Origin: Thalassoroseus pseudoceratinae
Lineage (GTDB): Bacteria; Planctomycetota; Planctomycetia; Planctomycetales; Planctomycetaceae
Reading direction: 5' to 3'
NCBI RefSeq assembly: GCF_011634775.1
Contig: NZ_JAALXT010000003.1
Coordinates: 558,001-622,000, forward strand
DNA length: 64,000 bases
The notes beneath the pieces were generated by a model. It was not told the DNA's origin, did not search any database, and saw only the letters and a program-made list of their open reading frames with translations. Shown in pieces: positions 36,383 to 45,515 of this stretch (positions are counted from its first letter, which is position 1; each line of letters opens with the position of its first letter). The translations under genes and the position numbers were made by a program.

Positions 36383-37423
36383 TTGAAACCGTTTGAACTG
36401 ACTGAAGAACTTGCGGAGAAATGCTGCCGGTTGGCGCTCGATTGCGTCGACCGGGAGTATCCCAACCACATTCAGCACGTCCTATCGAAACCGGACGACG
36501 TGGGAACTCCCGCCCAACTGACGCCGATCTTCTATGGCTGTTTCGATTGGCATTCTGCGGTTCACAGCCACTGGTCATTGCTTCGAATCGCACGCACGTT
36601 CCCAGGGTTGGAAGTCTCTCGTTCGGCGATGAACGTTCTGGGGCGACACTTCACGGAAGACAAAGTCCACGGCGAAATTGCTTACCTCTCACATCCTGAT
36701 CGGACAGGTTTCGAACGCCCTTACGGATTGGCGTGGCTGCTGCAATTATGTGCCGAATTACAAGAGTGGAAGATTGCGGAGACGATCCGTTGGACGAGCT
36801 CATTAGAGCCATTGGCAGAACTGGTCGTTGAGCGGTTAACTTCGTGGCTGCCAAAGTTGATGGCCCCGATTCGATCCGGCGAACATAGTCAGACGGCGTT
36901 TGCCCTTGGCTTGGTGTGGGATTGGGCGACTACATTGGACCGGCGCGAAGTTCTGGAATTGCTCCACCAACGAATTCGGGATTTCTATTTACAGGATCGT
37001 AACGCTCCGGTCGCGTATGAACCGTCAGGGCATGACTTTCTCTCGCCCACGCTCGCGGAAGCGGATTTCATGCGACGCGTTCTACCGCAATCGGAGTTTG
37101 CGGATTGGCTCACGGATTTCCTGCCATGCTTGACGGACGGAACGGTTCCGTATTCCGTGCAAACAGTAACCGATGCCGCCGATGGCAAACTGTCGCACCT
37201 CGACGGATTGAACCTAAGCCGTGCTTGGATGTTACAGGGAATCGTCCATGCTCTTCCGCAAAAGGATGCGAGACGGCAACCGCTTGCAGACGCTGCGAAA
37301 ACTCACGCCGATGCCGGTTTGCAGAGCCTGACCGGCCACCATTATGCCGGTGGCCATTGGCTCGGAAGCTTCGCCGTTTATCTTCTGACCAACCGTGGAC
37401 TGAATACCGATCAGGCCTCTTGA
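36383..37423 (+). CDS. DUF2891 family protein
   Basis: 346 residues from a TTG at 36383 with GAGG eight bases upstream; an ATG at 36375 is out of frame and stops at once. [19 protein letters not shown] (about residues 46-64) and the C-terminal [18 protein letters not shown] are characteristic of DUF2891, an alpha-helical toroid-like family of unknown activity. No signal peptide. Its last 13 bases overlap the 3' end of gyrA on the other strand. Confidence 0.88.
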   Translation: MKPFELTEELAEKCCRLALDCVDREYPNHIQHVLSKPDDVGTPAQLTPIFYGCFDWHSAVHSHWSLLRIARTFPGLEVSRSAMNVLGRHFTEDKVHGEIAYLSHPDRTGFERPYGLAWLLQLCAELQEWKIAETIRWTSSLEPLAELVVERLTSWLPKLMAPIRSGEHSQTAFALGLVWDWATTLDRREVLELLHQRIRDFYLQDRNAPVAYEPSGHDFLSPTLAEADFMRRVLPQSEFADWLTDFLPCLTDGTVPYSVQTVTDAADGKLSHLDGLNLSRAWMLQGIVHALPQKDARRQPLADAAKTHADAGLQSLTGHHYAGGHWLGSFAVYLLTNRGLNTDQAS

Positions 37424-40206
37424 TCGTCATCCGATCGTGAATCGTCTCCTGCGTCCAATTCGGTGGTTGGTTCCGACGTCTCTGGGACGGAATCAGTGGC
37501 ATCGTCCACCGGAGTTTCCGCTTCGTCGTCGGCTAGGCTTGCGGCGACTTCGTAAGGAATCCGGGCGGTCGAAACAAGTTTATCGCCCTCTTCGAGACGA
37601 ATGACTCGCACGCCTTGCGTGTTGCGACCGACCTGACTGATGTCACCGGCGCGAATCCGTTGAATTTTGCCTTTGGCAGTCACCATCAAGACTTCATCTT
37701 GCTCGGAAACGGAAAGGACATCAATCACAGGACCATTCCGCTTTGTCGTCTTGATGTCGCGGAGTCCCTTGCCCCCGCGATTTTGTCGACGATATTGAGC
37801 ATTGCCACTGTAGGCATTTGCTTCTTCGGTTCCCTCGTCATCAGACTCGACCGCGTCATCGTCGACTTCGTCGCCGGAGACATCTCCCGGCCCGAACGGT
37901 GTCCGTTTTCCGTACCCGTTTTCGCAGACGGTCAGCAATGTGTGATCATCGGCAGGGATTGCCATCCCAATAACAACATCCGACTTGCCGAGTTTGATTC
38001 CTTTCACACCGCGTGTTGCGCGACCCATCGCACGGGCATCGGACTGCGAAAATCGAATCGCCATGCCGCTGGAGGTTGCTAGCAAAACGTCGTCATCTTC
38101 ACCGACAATTCGCACGTCGATTAGGCGATCATCATCATCCAAATTGATGGCGATCAAACCGCCTTTCAACGGCCGACTGTACGCAGAGAGAACCGTCTTC
38201 TTCACGATTCCACCTGCCGTAACCTTAATCAAGTAGCGGTCTTCGGCGAATTCCCGGACAGCGAGACACTGTTCGACCCGTTCATCTTTGTCGAGTTGCA
38301 ACAAGTTGATCAACGCTCGCCCTTTGGCGGTCCGACCTTGAAGCGGGAGATCGTAAACCTTGGACCAGTAAACCTTTCCGCGATCGGTGAAGAACAGCAA
38401 ATAGTCGTGCGTGCTGGCGACGAAGAGGTGTTCGATGGGGTCGTCGCCGTCACTCTTCGCACCGGCGATACCACGTCCGCCACGGTTTTGCGCTTGGTAG
38501 ACGGAAAGTTGCGTTCGCTTCACGTAGCCGCGTTGCGACAGCGTAACGACCATCGGCTCTTCGGTGATAAGAGCATCACGATCAACATCGCCGAGTTCTT
38601 CGTCGGAGATGGTTGTCCGTCGCTTCTCGCCATACTTCGATTTGAGATCTTCCATCTCGCCACGAATCACGGCTCGGATGTTGGCTTCATCGGAGAGCAG
38701 TTCGAGGTAACCTTTGATATCCTCCAGCAACTTCTGGTGTTCACCGCCAAGTTCCTCCCGTTCGAGGTTAGCGAGTGAACCAAGTTGCATCGAGACAATC
38801 GCCTCGGCTTGCCGTGTGGTCAGGTTGTAGTTGGCGGCCTCGTCATTCTCCATCGAGAACAAGCGGAAGCCCTCGGTTCCCAACGCCCGTTCAACCATCT
38901 CACGCGGAACATCAATTTCCGTTAAACGTTCGCGTGCTTGCGCGCGACTCGACGAATCCCGAATCGTCTGGATGACGTGGTCGATATCGAGCTGGGCAAT
39001 CAACAGCCCCTCGACCACGTGCTTCCGCTTTCGCGCTTCCCCAAGAAGATATTCGGTTCGACGACGGATGACGTCGATACGGTGCCGCAGGAACTCTTGA
39101 ATTAACTCTTTGAGAGTTAACGTCTTCGGTCGGTTGCCGACAAGTGCGAGCAAAATCATGCTCACCGTCACTTGCAGCGGTGAGTACTGGAACAGTTGCG
39201 CCAGCACAACTTCCTTGTCGGCGTCTTTTTTAAGGACGATATGCAGTCGGACCTGCCAAGACGGGATCTTCCGGTCCGTCAGGTCGATGACACGGGCGAT
39301 GCCTTTGACCCGATCTTCTTTGGCGAGCGCTTCCAGTTTTTCACGGATGCGGTCGCGTGTTTCGAGGTACGGAATTTCGGTGACGACAATGACGTCACTT
39401 CGACCGTCAACTTCAAAGTGCGTGCGAGCGCGGAGTGTGATCGTCGAACGTCCCGTTTGGTAGGCCTGCCGCGTTCCGAAGCGGCCCATGATGATGCCAC
39501 CCGTCGGAAAGTCTGGCGCGGGAATGGCTTGCATCAATTCATCGACCGTCACCTCGGGATCGTCGATGAGCATGATCACGCCGTCACACACTTCGGACGC
39601 GTTGTGTGGAGGGATGCTCGTCGCCATCCCGACGGCGATCCCATTCGACCCGTTGACCAGCAAGTTCGGGAATCGGGACGGCAGCACGACCGGTTCGGTC
39701 ATGCGTTGGTCATAGGTCGGAACGAAGTCGACCGTTTGCCGTTTGAGGTCGTGAAGCATCTCCGATGCCACCGCCGACAATCGGGCTTCCGTGTAACGCT
39801 GAGCAGCGGGCGGCAGACCGGCGAGCGAACCAAAGTTGCCTTGTTTGTCGACCAGCGGCGACCGCATCACCCAGTCTTGAGCCAACCGCACGAGGGTTGG
39901 GTAGAGGCCTTCACTCCCGTGCGGGTGATAGTTCCCGCTGGTGTCACCGGTGATCTTCGCACATTTGATTCGCCCGGAATTCGGCCCCAAATTCAGGTCG
40001 TTCATAGCGACGAGAATCCGCCGCTGCGAAGGTTTCAAGCCGTCACGCGCGTCGGGGAGCGCACGACTGATGATGACGGACATCGCATACGTGAGATAGC
40101 TGTCACGCATCTCATCTTGGATGTCCAATTGTTGAATCCGACCGCCACTTGGGGTTGGAAGATTGTTAGGATCGTCGTTTGTGGGAGGTTCGTTGCCGTC
40201 GGCCAA
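37411..40206 (-). CDS. gyrA: DNA gyrase subunit A
   Basis: 931 residues from a TTG at 40206, with AAGGAG eight bases upstream. The catalytic Tyr138 lies in AAQRYTE. The quinolone-determining region reads [11 protein letters not shown], so the positions equal to Escherichia coli Ser83 and Asp87 are Glu99 and Pro103 (both offsets to the catalytic tyrosine agree). The GyrA box is Q-N-R-G-G-R-G in blade 1 of the C-terminal propeller, with a related QNRGGKG later. An acidic insertion of about 30 residues precedes that second box, and the last 45 residues are strongly acidic. With GyrB it introduces negative supercoils. Promoter at 40278-40306. Confidence 0.96.
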   Translation of the reverse strand: MADGNEPPTNDDPNNLPTPSGGRIQQLDIQDEMRDSYLTYAMSVIISRALPDARDGLKPSQRRILVAMNDLNLGPNSGRIKCAKITGDTSGNYHPHGSEGLYPTLVRLAQDWVMRSPLVDKQGNFGSLAGLPPAAQRYTEARLSAVASEMLHDLKRQTVDFVPTYDQRMTEPVVLPSRFPNLLVNGSNGIAVGMATSIPPHNASEVCDGVIMLIDDPEVTVDELMQAIPAPDFPTGGIIMGRFGTRQAYQTGRSTITLRARTHFEVDGRSDVIVVTEIPYLETRDRIREKLEALAKEDRVKGIARVIDLTDRKIPSWQVRLHIVLKKDADKEVVLAQLFQYSPLQVTVSMILLALVGNRPKTLTLKELIQEFLRHRIDVIRRRTEYLLGEARKRKHVVEGLLIAQLDIDHVIQTIRDSSSRAQARERLTEIDVPREMVERALGTEGFRLFSMENDEAANYNLTTRQAEAIVSMQLGSLANLEREELGGEHQKLLEDIKGYLELLSDEANIRAVIRGEMEDLKSKYGEKRRTTISDEELGDVDRDALITEEPMVVTLSQRGYVKRTQLSVYQAQNRGGRGIAGAKSDGDDPIEHLFVASTHDYLLFFTDRGKVYWSKVYDLPLQGRTAKGRALINLLQLDKDERVEQCLAVREFAEDRYLIKVTAGGIVKKTVLSAYSRPLKGGLIAINLDDDDRLIDVRIVGEDDDVLLATSSGMAIRFSQSDARAMGRATRGVKGIKLGKSDVVIGMAIPADDHTLLTVCENGYGKRTPFGPGDVSGDEVDDDAVESDDEGTEEANAYSGNAQYRRQNRGGKGLRDIKTTKRNGPVIDVLSVSEQDEVLMVTAKGKIQRIRAGDISQVGRNTQGVRVIRLEEGDKLVSTARIPYEVAASLADDEAETPVDDATDSVPETSEPTTELDAGDDSRSDDDQEA

Positions 40207-40223
40207 GTTTTTGGCTCCTTCTC

Positions 40224-40246
40224 ACTAGGTGACGCTAGCACCTAGT
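40224..40246. repeat. Inverted repeat in the gyrA leader
   Basis: ACTAGGTG and CACCTAGT, perfect eight-base arms with a seven-base spacer, ending next to the gyrA ribosome-binding site. It could be an operator or a leader hairpin. Confidence 0.55.
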
Positions 40247-40277
40247 CAAATTCGATGCCGCAAAAATTGATCTGATA

Positions 40278-40306
40278 ATTATACGGAATCAACCTTTGAG
40301 ATTCAA
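40278..40306 (-). promoter_or_regulatory. Sigma70-like promoter for gyrA
   Basis: On the minus strand TTGAAT, exactly 17 bases, then a perfect TATAAT, 72 bases before the TTG start codon. Confidence 0.7.
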
Positions 40307-40579
40307 CACAAACCGTTGCTGAAACAATGACTTCCGTCGAAAAGTCGTGTGGAAAATGCTGGTGATGTTGCCTAAGTTCTCTAATCGTTGGATCGGCTGG
40401 AATTGGAGGGGTTTTTCTGTTCCGAACGACACTTCATTCGATGGGATTGGAATGGATTTTCCGCAGGCCGGAATGTGGTTTTCGAGGACGTTGTCGCTGG
40501 TGTGGGTTAGGTTTGAAGCGGAAGCCGGCTCGTCGATTGACCGGGATCAGAATCGCTTGCGAATGAAACGGATGGCGTA

Positions 40580-41845
40580 ATGAAAATGAGTCTCCTATCG
40601 AAGTATGGGCAGAATCAACCTTCCATGACGAGTTGGGCTCGGCAATGGGGATGGAAAGTGGGGGTTGGATTGATTCTCTGTGGAAACTCGGGCTTCGCGC
40701 AGCAACCGCCGAGTCTCGACACCGTCTTGTTGCAACCGCCAGCACCCATGGTGGAAGACGCCGATGCAGACGACACAAAATCGGTTGAGAAACCACCGGC
40801 CAAGGCGGCAGAGCCCGATTCGGAACCAGCTCCGGCCCCAGAACAGACGCTGCCTGCACGAGCCGAGCAATACACGAACCAGATTATTAAGTTGCGTCGA
40901 CTCAAAGAGAGCCTGATTGCCGCACCGCGAACGGTAGACCGAATCGATTTGCAAATCGAGGCGTTGACCAGCTTGATTCAAGAGGAAGCGTCGGATCGGT
41001 TGGCGATCGCTTTGGAGCAATCTGACCCGGTCGTGCGGGATCGTCAACTCAAAGATCTGATTGCCAACCGATTTTACGCGGGAACTCCGGCTGCTGAGGA
41101 AGCCGGGAATTTGCTGCAAAAACGCAATGTTGACGGGAAACTTTATCCTGACATTGCCGCAGCTGAAGCCGCCCAAGATAAAATCGACGCCCAGGACAAA
41201 GCCGACCAAGAGAAGGCCGAACAGAAGGCGACCGCGGAACTTGAGAAACTTGCGGACCCCGCCCTTGCGAAAGAGCTTCTTCCGGCAATGGAACGAATTG
41301 CGAATGAACGTTTCGAATCGATTCGGCGTTTGGTTCCCAGTCAGCAAGTTTGCAAACTGCGGGAGTTTATCAACGACTTCCCCGAGACCAAAGCGGCTGC
41401 GGTAGCGGAACAGTTGATTGCGTTGCGGAACGCGGAAACAGAACGTCGCGGCCAGGATCGTCTTCGCCGTGCGATGATGGCTCCGTTGAATTACGATCAA
41501 CGCTGGCGACGGCTCAAAGAGTTGATTCGTGATTTCCCTCAGACTTCAGCAGCGATGGAAGCCGAAAGTCTCCTGAATCAACACGCGACAACTCTTCCAC
41601 CCACGACCTTGCACAACCACTCATCTGAGAGAGTCCGATTTTCGATCGAGACAGTTTACGATGGCGAGACTGTCTACCGTCTTTCGCCGGGCGATTCGAT
41701 CAACGTGACTTTGATGTTCCCGGCCTTGCTCCGTGTTTCGATCAACGAGGACGTTCACCCCTCACGAATTTTCCCAGGAAGTTCGATTGGCCTGAGTCCG
41801 AATGTCAGCGTGAGCGGTTCCGGCTACTCGACACGAGGTTGGTAG
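40580..41845 (+). CDS. Secreted coiled-coil protein of unknown function
   Basis: 421 residues. After a hydrophilic start of about 25 residues comes a signal-like hydrophobic segment (VGVGLILCGNSGFAQ), so the mature protein is periplasmic. A Pro/Ala/Glu-rich stretch follows to about residue 95, then long helices with Gln/Lys/Glu-rich coiled-coil character (about 95-340) and a short beta domain at the C-terminus. No catalytic motif. I do not recognise a family. Confidence 0.7.
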   Translation: MKMSLLSKYGQNQPSMTSWARQWGWKVGVGLILCGNSGFAQQPPSLDTVLLQPPAPMVEDADADDTKSVEKPPAKAAEPDSEPAPAPEQTLPARAEQYTNQIIKLRRLKESLIAAPRTVDRIDLQIEALTSLIQEEASDRLAIALEQSDPVVRDRQLKDLIANRFYAGTPAAEEAGNLLQKRNVDGKLYPDIAAAEAAQDKIDAQDKADQEKAEQKATAELEKLADPALAKELLPAMERIANERFESIRRLVPSQQVCKLREFINDFPETKAAAVAEQLIALRNAETERRGQDRLRRAMMAPLNYDQRWRRLKELIRDFPQTSAAMEAESLLNQHATTLPPTTLHNHSSERVRFSIETVYDGETVYRLSPGDSINVTLMFPALLRVSINEDVHPSRIFPGSSIGLSPNVSVSGSGYSTRGW

Positions 41846-41875
41846 TCACGGTGTGATTTTTCTGTCCAAGCTTGG

Positions 41876-41913
41876 CGCCCCGACTTTCTGTGCGTATCAC
41901 AGAAGGAGGGGCG
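41876..41913 (+). promoter_or_regulatory. Long hairpin covering the ribosome-binding site of the LRR membrane protein gene
   Basis: Outer arms CGCCCC/GGGGCG and inner arms TTCTGTG/CACAGAA with a five-base loop and a small internal loop. The 3' arm contains the AAGGAGGGG ribosome-binding site and ends two bases before the ATG at 41916. A separate perfect palindrome CCAAGCTTGG abuts it at 41866-41875. It may control translation; it lacks the U-tract of a terminator. Confidence 0.6.
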
Positions 41914-41915
41914 TT

Positions 41916-42518
41916 ATGAATTCCAACACCGATAGCAGCACACTGTGGGCATGGTCCCTGACCATTCTTGGTCTGGTGCTGTCACTGTCGTCGTTTCTTG
42001 GTGAGGAACTGCGGATACTGTTGCTGTGTGTCGGATTGGCGTTGATGCTGCAAGCGATCCCGGTGTGGTTGATGGGACAGTATCTCGGACGGCGTCGGCG
42101 ACGCCGTGCCCTGGAGTTTGTGGAGCGAATCGGCGGGCGAATCGTGACCCGTCTTGCCGCCGACCCATCGCAAATCTTGGGAATCGATCTCTCGAATACG
42201 CGGATTCAAAATTCCGATCTCGACTATCTCAACGGTTTTTCCGGTCTGGAACGACTGAACCTGGCTCACACGGATATTGATGGTGAGGGCGTTGAGTTAC
42301 TGGTTTCGCTTCGGTGGTTGAGGGACATCGATCTCAGCCATACGCGTGTGGGAGATGTTGGGCTCAAACGTTTGGCAGCGTTGCAACGGCTTCAGCAGGT
42401 ACATTTGGCAGGAACGGAAATCACGCCCGATGGCCTCGCCGAATTCATTTGGCGTCGGGCGGATGTGGAGATTCACCCGCGGGGACTGCTAACGACATTG
42501 GATGGTATCCGCGTTTGA
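41916..42518 (+). CDS. Membrane protein with leucine-rich repeats
   Basis: 200 residues from ATG 41916 (AAGGAGG upstream). Two hydrophobic helices near residues 10-28 and 34-55 anchor it, followed by a basic RRRRRR stretch that should face the cytoplasm. Residues about 85-180 hold three to four LRR units (LDYLNGFSGLERLNLAHTDI, LKRLAALQRLQQVHLAGTEI). Its last 46 bases overlap the 3' end of the kinase gene on the opposite strand. Function unknown; LRR proteins of this kind are frequent in planctomycetes. Confidence 0.78.
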   Translation: MNSNTDSSTLWAWSLTILGLVLSLSSFLGEELRILLLCVGLALMLQAIPVWLMGQYLGRRRRRRALEFVERIGGRIVTRLAADPSQILGIDLSNTRIQNSDLDYLNGFSGLERLNLAHTDIDGEGVELLVSLRWLRDIDLSHTRVGDVGLKRLAALQRLQQVHLAGTEITPDGLAEFIWRRADVEIHPRGLLTTLDGIRV

Positions 42519-44134
42519 TTCCATAATTGGCCGCGATCATCGGGAGTCGCAGTGGTTTCAATATCCTCATCGTCGAGTCGTCGTTCAGCCTCCCGGACGT
42601 ACGCTGCAAGTTGTTCGTCGATTGCTTCGTAACCTTCAGACGGAAACAACCGAAGCAGTTCTTCCACTCGTGCCGGTTGGTTTTCGAGACTGGCCAAAAC
42701 GATCATGCCCGCTTGGCCACGAACTTCCGACTCTTCGACGAGCGGTGGCACACCGCGTTCGAGCAACAGTTGAAAGACCTGCCGAGCCTTCTCGAGTTGA
42801 AGGGTTCGCAGATACAGCAATCCAAGTTGCTCGTAAGCTGCCAATCGGTATTCCGCATCCGAATCGGACTCGAAACCCGTGATGACCGCCATCCAGTAGT
42901 CTTCATTATCTCGAAAGTCCGAAAGCCGGGCGAGCTCGATTTGGGCAATCGCTGACGGTAACGACGGGGCATTGCTGGAATTTGTTGGCGGTGTCGAAAG
43001 TGGCGGGGCGGGACGTGTGAGCAATCCCACACCAATTCCGAGTGCACAAAACAGCAAGAACACGCCAACACAGCCGGCAACTTGCCAACTGGTTGGAAGT
43101 TTGCGTAGCTGCTCGAGGACGGATGTTTTGGGGACCACCGGCCGCGAATCGAAACCGGAAAGAGTTAGCGTTGACGGTTCGATATTTTTGCTTAGCGCGG
43201 ACGAGATCTCTTTCAAATCCCGCAGCAACTCACCGGCATCGGAATAACGATCGGCGGGTTTCTTGGCCATCAATCGATGTACCACGTGACACAACGCAGG
43301 AGGCAAATCCGGACGCCGCTCGACGAGGCTGTCCGGCTGTTCGTTGAGGTGCTGAATGGCCACACTCATCGGGGTTTCCCCCTGAAACGGTGGGCGACCT
43401 GCGAGCATGTGGTAACAAGTTACACCGAGGGAATACAGATCACTCTTGTGACTGACTTTGTGTCCCTGGACTTGTTCCGGACTCATATAGAGCGGCGTGC
43501 CCATTGTCGTGCCGATCTGCGTCAATTCCACGACTGATCCGTCCTGCGGAGCTGCGAGTTGGGCCAGACCGAAGTCAGCCACTTTGACGACTCCCTTCCG
43601 CGTGACCAGCATGTTTTCGGGTTTGATATCCCGATGAACAATTCCCGCACTGCCGGATTTCTCCAGAGCAGACGCCATTTGTTTCATCAAGTGGAGGGCA
43701 ATTGACGCCGACGGCGGGCCTTTGCGTTTGATGTACTGTTTGAGGTTGAGTCCCTGAACGTACTCCTGTGCAATGAAGTGAATTCCGTTCTCTTCGCCAA
43801 CGACGTATACCTGGACGATGTTCGGGTGGGACAAAGTCGCTGCCGCATGGGCTTCGCGTTCAAACCGCTTCAGTGAAAGGTCGTTCTCGCTGACATCTTC
43901 CCGCAGAATCTTGACGGCAACCTGCCGATGCAACGAGGTTTGCTCAGCAAGATAAACTTCCGCCATTCCGCCGCGACCGAGAAGTCGCAGCAGGCGGAAT
44001 TCTCCCAACATGGAACCCGGCGGTAGAATCTCCATCGAAATCGAGGTCGATCGTTTGGGCGGCACTGAAGAAGACTCTGGCGAGCCGGAGCGTTCATCGG
44101 CATCGGCTGTCGAATTAGCTCGCGACTCGTTCAC
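42473..44134 (-). CDS. Membrane-anchored Ser/Thr protein kinase
   Basis: 553 residues. The Hanks-type kinase domain spans about residues 45-310: G-R-G-G-M-A-E-V at 53-60, the ATP-binding Lys75 in VAVKI, H167-R-D-I-K-P-E-N174, DFG at 187-189 and YMSPEQ. A membrane helix lies near residues 355-376 (VAGCVGVFLLFCALGIGVGL). The remaining 175 residues are helical and TPR-like and should be periplasmic, a probable sensor part without PASTA repeats. The start is the ATG at 44134; the first 35 residues are Ser-rich. It converges with and overlaps the LRR gene by 46 bases. Confidence 0.92.
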   Translation of the reverse strand: MNESRANSTADADERSGSPESSSVPPKRSTSISMEILPPGSMLGEFRLLRLLGRGGMAEVYLAEQTSLHRQVAVKILREDVSENDLSLKRFEREAHAAATLSHPNIVQVYVVGEENGIHFIAQEYVQGLNLKQYIKRKGPPSASIALHLMKQMASALEKSGSAGIVHRDIKPENMLVTRKGVVKVADFGLAQLAAPQDGSVVELTQIGTTMGTPLYMSPEQVQGHKVSHKSDLYSLGVTCYHMLAGRPPFQGETPMSVAIQHLNEQPDSLVERRPDLPPALCHVVHRLMAKKPADRYSDAGELLRDLKEISSALSKNIEPSTLTLSGFDSRPVVPKTSVLEQLRKLPTSWQVAGCVGVFLLFCALGIGVGLLTRPAPPLSTPPTNSSNAPSLPSAIAQIELARLSDFRDNEDYWMAVITGFESDSDAEYRLAAYEQLGLLYLRTLQLEKARQVFQLLLERGVPPLVEESEVRGQAGMIVLASLENQPARVEELLRLFPSEGYEAIDEQLAAYVREAERRLDDEDIETTATPDDRGQLWNQTRIPSNVVSSPRG

Positions 44135-44218
44135 CGGCAGGGTCCCAGGTGTTTGGATGGCGTTTCGATTGACCGTTCCATTTTAGGCAATCAGAGTGAC
44201 TTACGGAAAGGTTTGAGT

Positions 44219-45334
44219 CTATTGCAATGTGAATTCGGGCAATTTCACCAGGTCGCCGCCGGCGAGGGCGGATTCGTGAGCACACAGTCCGACGCACGTC
44301 CAATTAGCACTTGTGATCGCGTTTGGCCACGGATCCCGGTCTTCCGTCAATGCCGACAGCATTTCATTGACCATGTGCGGATGTGAACCACCATGTCCGC
44401 CGCCTTGTACGAACGAAAGGTGATCTGCATCTTCGATTGACTGCGTGAATTTCTGTATGGGCTCTGGCAGCAGGTGAGCGTAATCGGGAACCTCGACCTT
44501 TTCCGGAATCTCCGGTTCGGGTTTCTTCGCGGTGTGAAGGACGTGTGGTTCGTTTTCGATCAAGGTCCACTCGAAACTTTTCTTCGATCCGTAAACGTCG
44601 AAACTCTCCCGGTACTGGCGAGCGGTGTCGTAGAGGAATCGCCAAATGTGAGCGGCGATATCACTATCTTTAATCTTGATATGGCAGCTTTCCACCGCAA
44701 ACCGGTTGCCGGATTTCTGTGCGATATCTTCGCGAACAGCCCCTGACCCGAAACAACTCACGGTCTCCGCGCGACCATCCACCAATCCCAAAACCGGGCT
44801 GACGACGTGCGTCGCGTAGTGCATGGGAATCATACGTTCCCAATAGTCTGGCCAACCATCCATGTCTTGCGGGTGCGAGGCCTGCATGTATTGAATTTGG
44901 CCCAGTTCGCCCTTTTCGTACAACTCCTTGATGAACAGGAATTCGCGGCTGTAGACGACCGTCTCGGCCATCATATATTTTTTGCCGGTGTCCGCGACAG
45001 TTTGGCAGACTTTGTCGCAGTCCTCGATGGTCGTCGCCATTGGCACCGTGCACATGACATGCTTACCGGCTTTCAGGGCTTCGATGCTCATCCATGCGTG
45101 ATCGGGAATCGGGCTGTTAATGTGCACGAAATCAATTTCCGGATCAGCAAGCACGTCTTCGAATTGCGTCCGGCGGTTCGCAATTCCGAATCGATCACCG
45201 ATTTCGTTCACACCGGTTTCATTCCGTCGGCAAATGGTGTGGACGTTCGCTCGAGGATCCGCCTGATAGATCGGGATGAACTCCGCTCCGAAACCGAGAC
45301 CAATCATCGCGACATTCAACGGTTTTTCGTTCAT
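44219..45334 (-). CDS. Gfo/Idh/MocA-family protein lacking the catalytic EKP lysine
   Basis: 371 residues from ATG 45334. MIGLGFGAEFIPIY is the dinucleotide site, and the C-terminal half is the usual alpha/beta domain (SFEWTLIENEPHVLH). Where family members have E-K-P after the second strand, this protein has T96-V97-P98, so the general acid/base lysine is missing. It may use another residue, bind rather than turn over sugars, or have a different chemistry. Cytoplasmic, with no signal peptide. It sits between the kinase and glpK, all on the same strand but with gaps of 84 and 181 bases. Confidence 0.85.
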   Translation of the reverse strand: MNEKPLNVAMIGLGFGAEFIPIYQADPRANVHTICRRNETGVNEIGDRFGIANRRTQFEDVLADPEIDFVHINSPIPDHAWMSIEALKAGKHVMCTVPMATTIEDCDKVCQTVADTGKKYMMAETVVYSREFLFIKELYEKGELGQIQYMQASHPQDMDGWPDYWERMIPMHYATHVVSPVLGLVDGRAETVSCFGSGAVREDIAQKSGNRFAVESCHIKIKDSDIAAHIWRFLYDTARQYRESFDVYGSKKSFEWTLIENEPHVLHTAKKPEPEIPEKVEVPDYAHLLPEPIQKFTQSIEDADHLSFVQGGGHGGSHPHMVNEMLSALTEDRDPWPNAITSANWTCVGLCAHESALAGGDLVKLPEFTLQ

Positions 45335-45515
45335 CGAACTTCTACCCTGTACCGGATGCAAATTGTATGGGAATTCCTAGAATAACCGCCTGGGACCGTC
45401 CTTGCATCCATACGCCTGATTTCGAAGGGCACGGCGAGTCCATTCCATGCAAGCAATTGGCGTGTGATCCACTTGTTGTGCGACCGGACCTTCACACGTC
45501 GTCGCACGATATTCC

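Larger units (their letters stand above)
40207..40579. other. Intergenic region upstream of gyrA
   Basis: 373 bases between divergent genes. The gyrA side carries the promoter and inverted repeat listed separately. The part from about 40310 to 40579 shows no further signal. A 77-codon frame from 40347 ends in a stop overlapping the next gene's ATG but lacks a ribosome-binding site or recognisable product. Confidence 0.5.

Noticed and set aside
39196-40245. 349-codon open frame on the plus strand opposite gyrA
   Set aside because: Same reason: antisense to conserved GyrA blocks, no ribosome-binding site or domain.
40347-40580. 77-codon open frame whose stop overlaps the start of the next gene
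   Set aside because: No ribosome-binding site, tryptophan-rich atypical composition and no recognisable feature; kept only as a remark in the intergenic entry.
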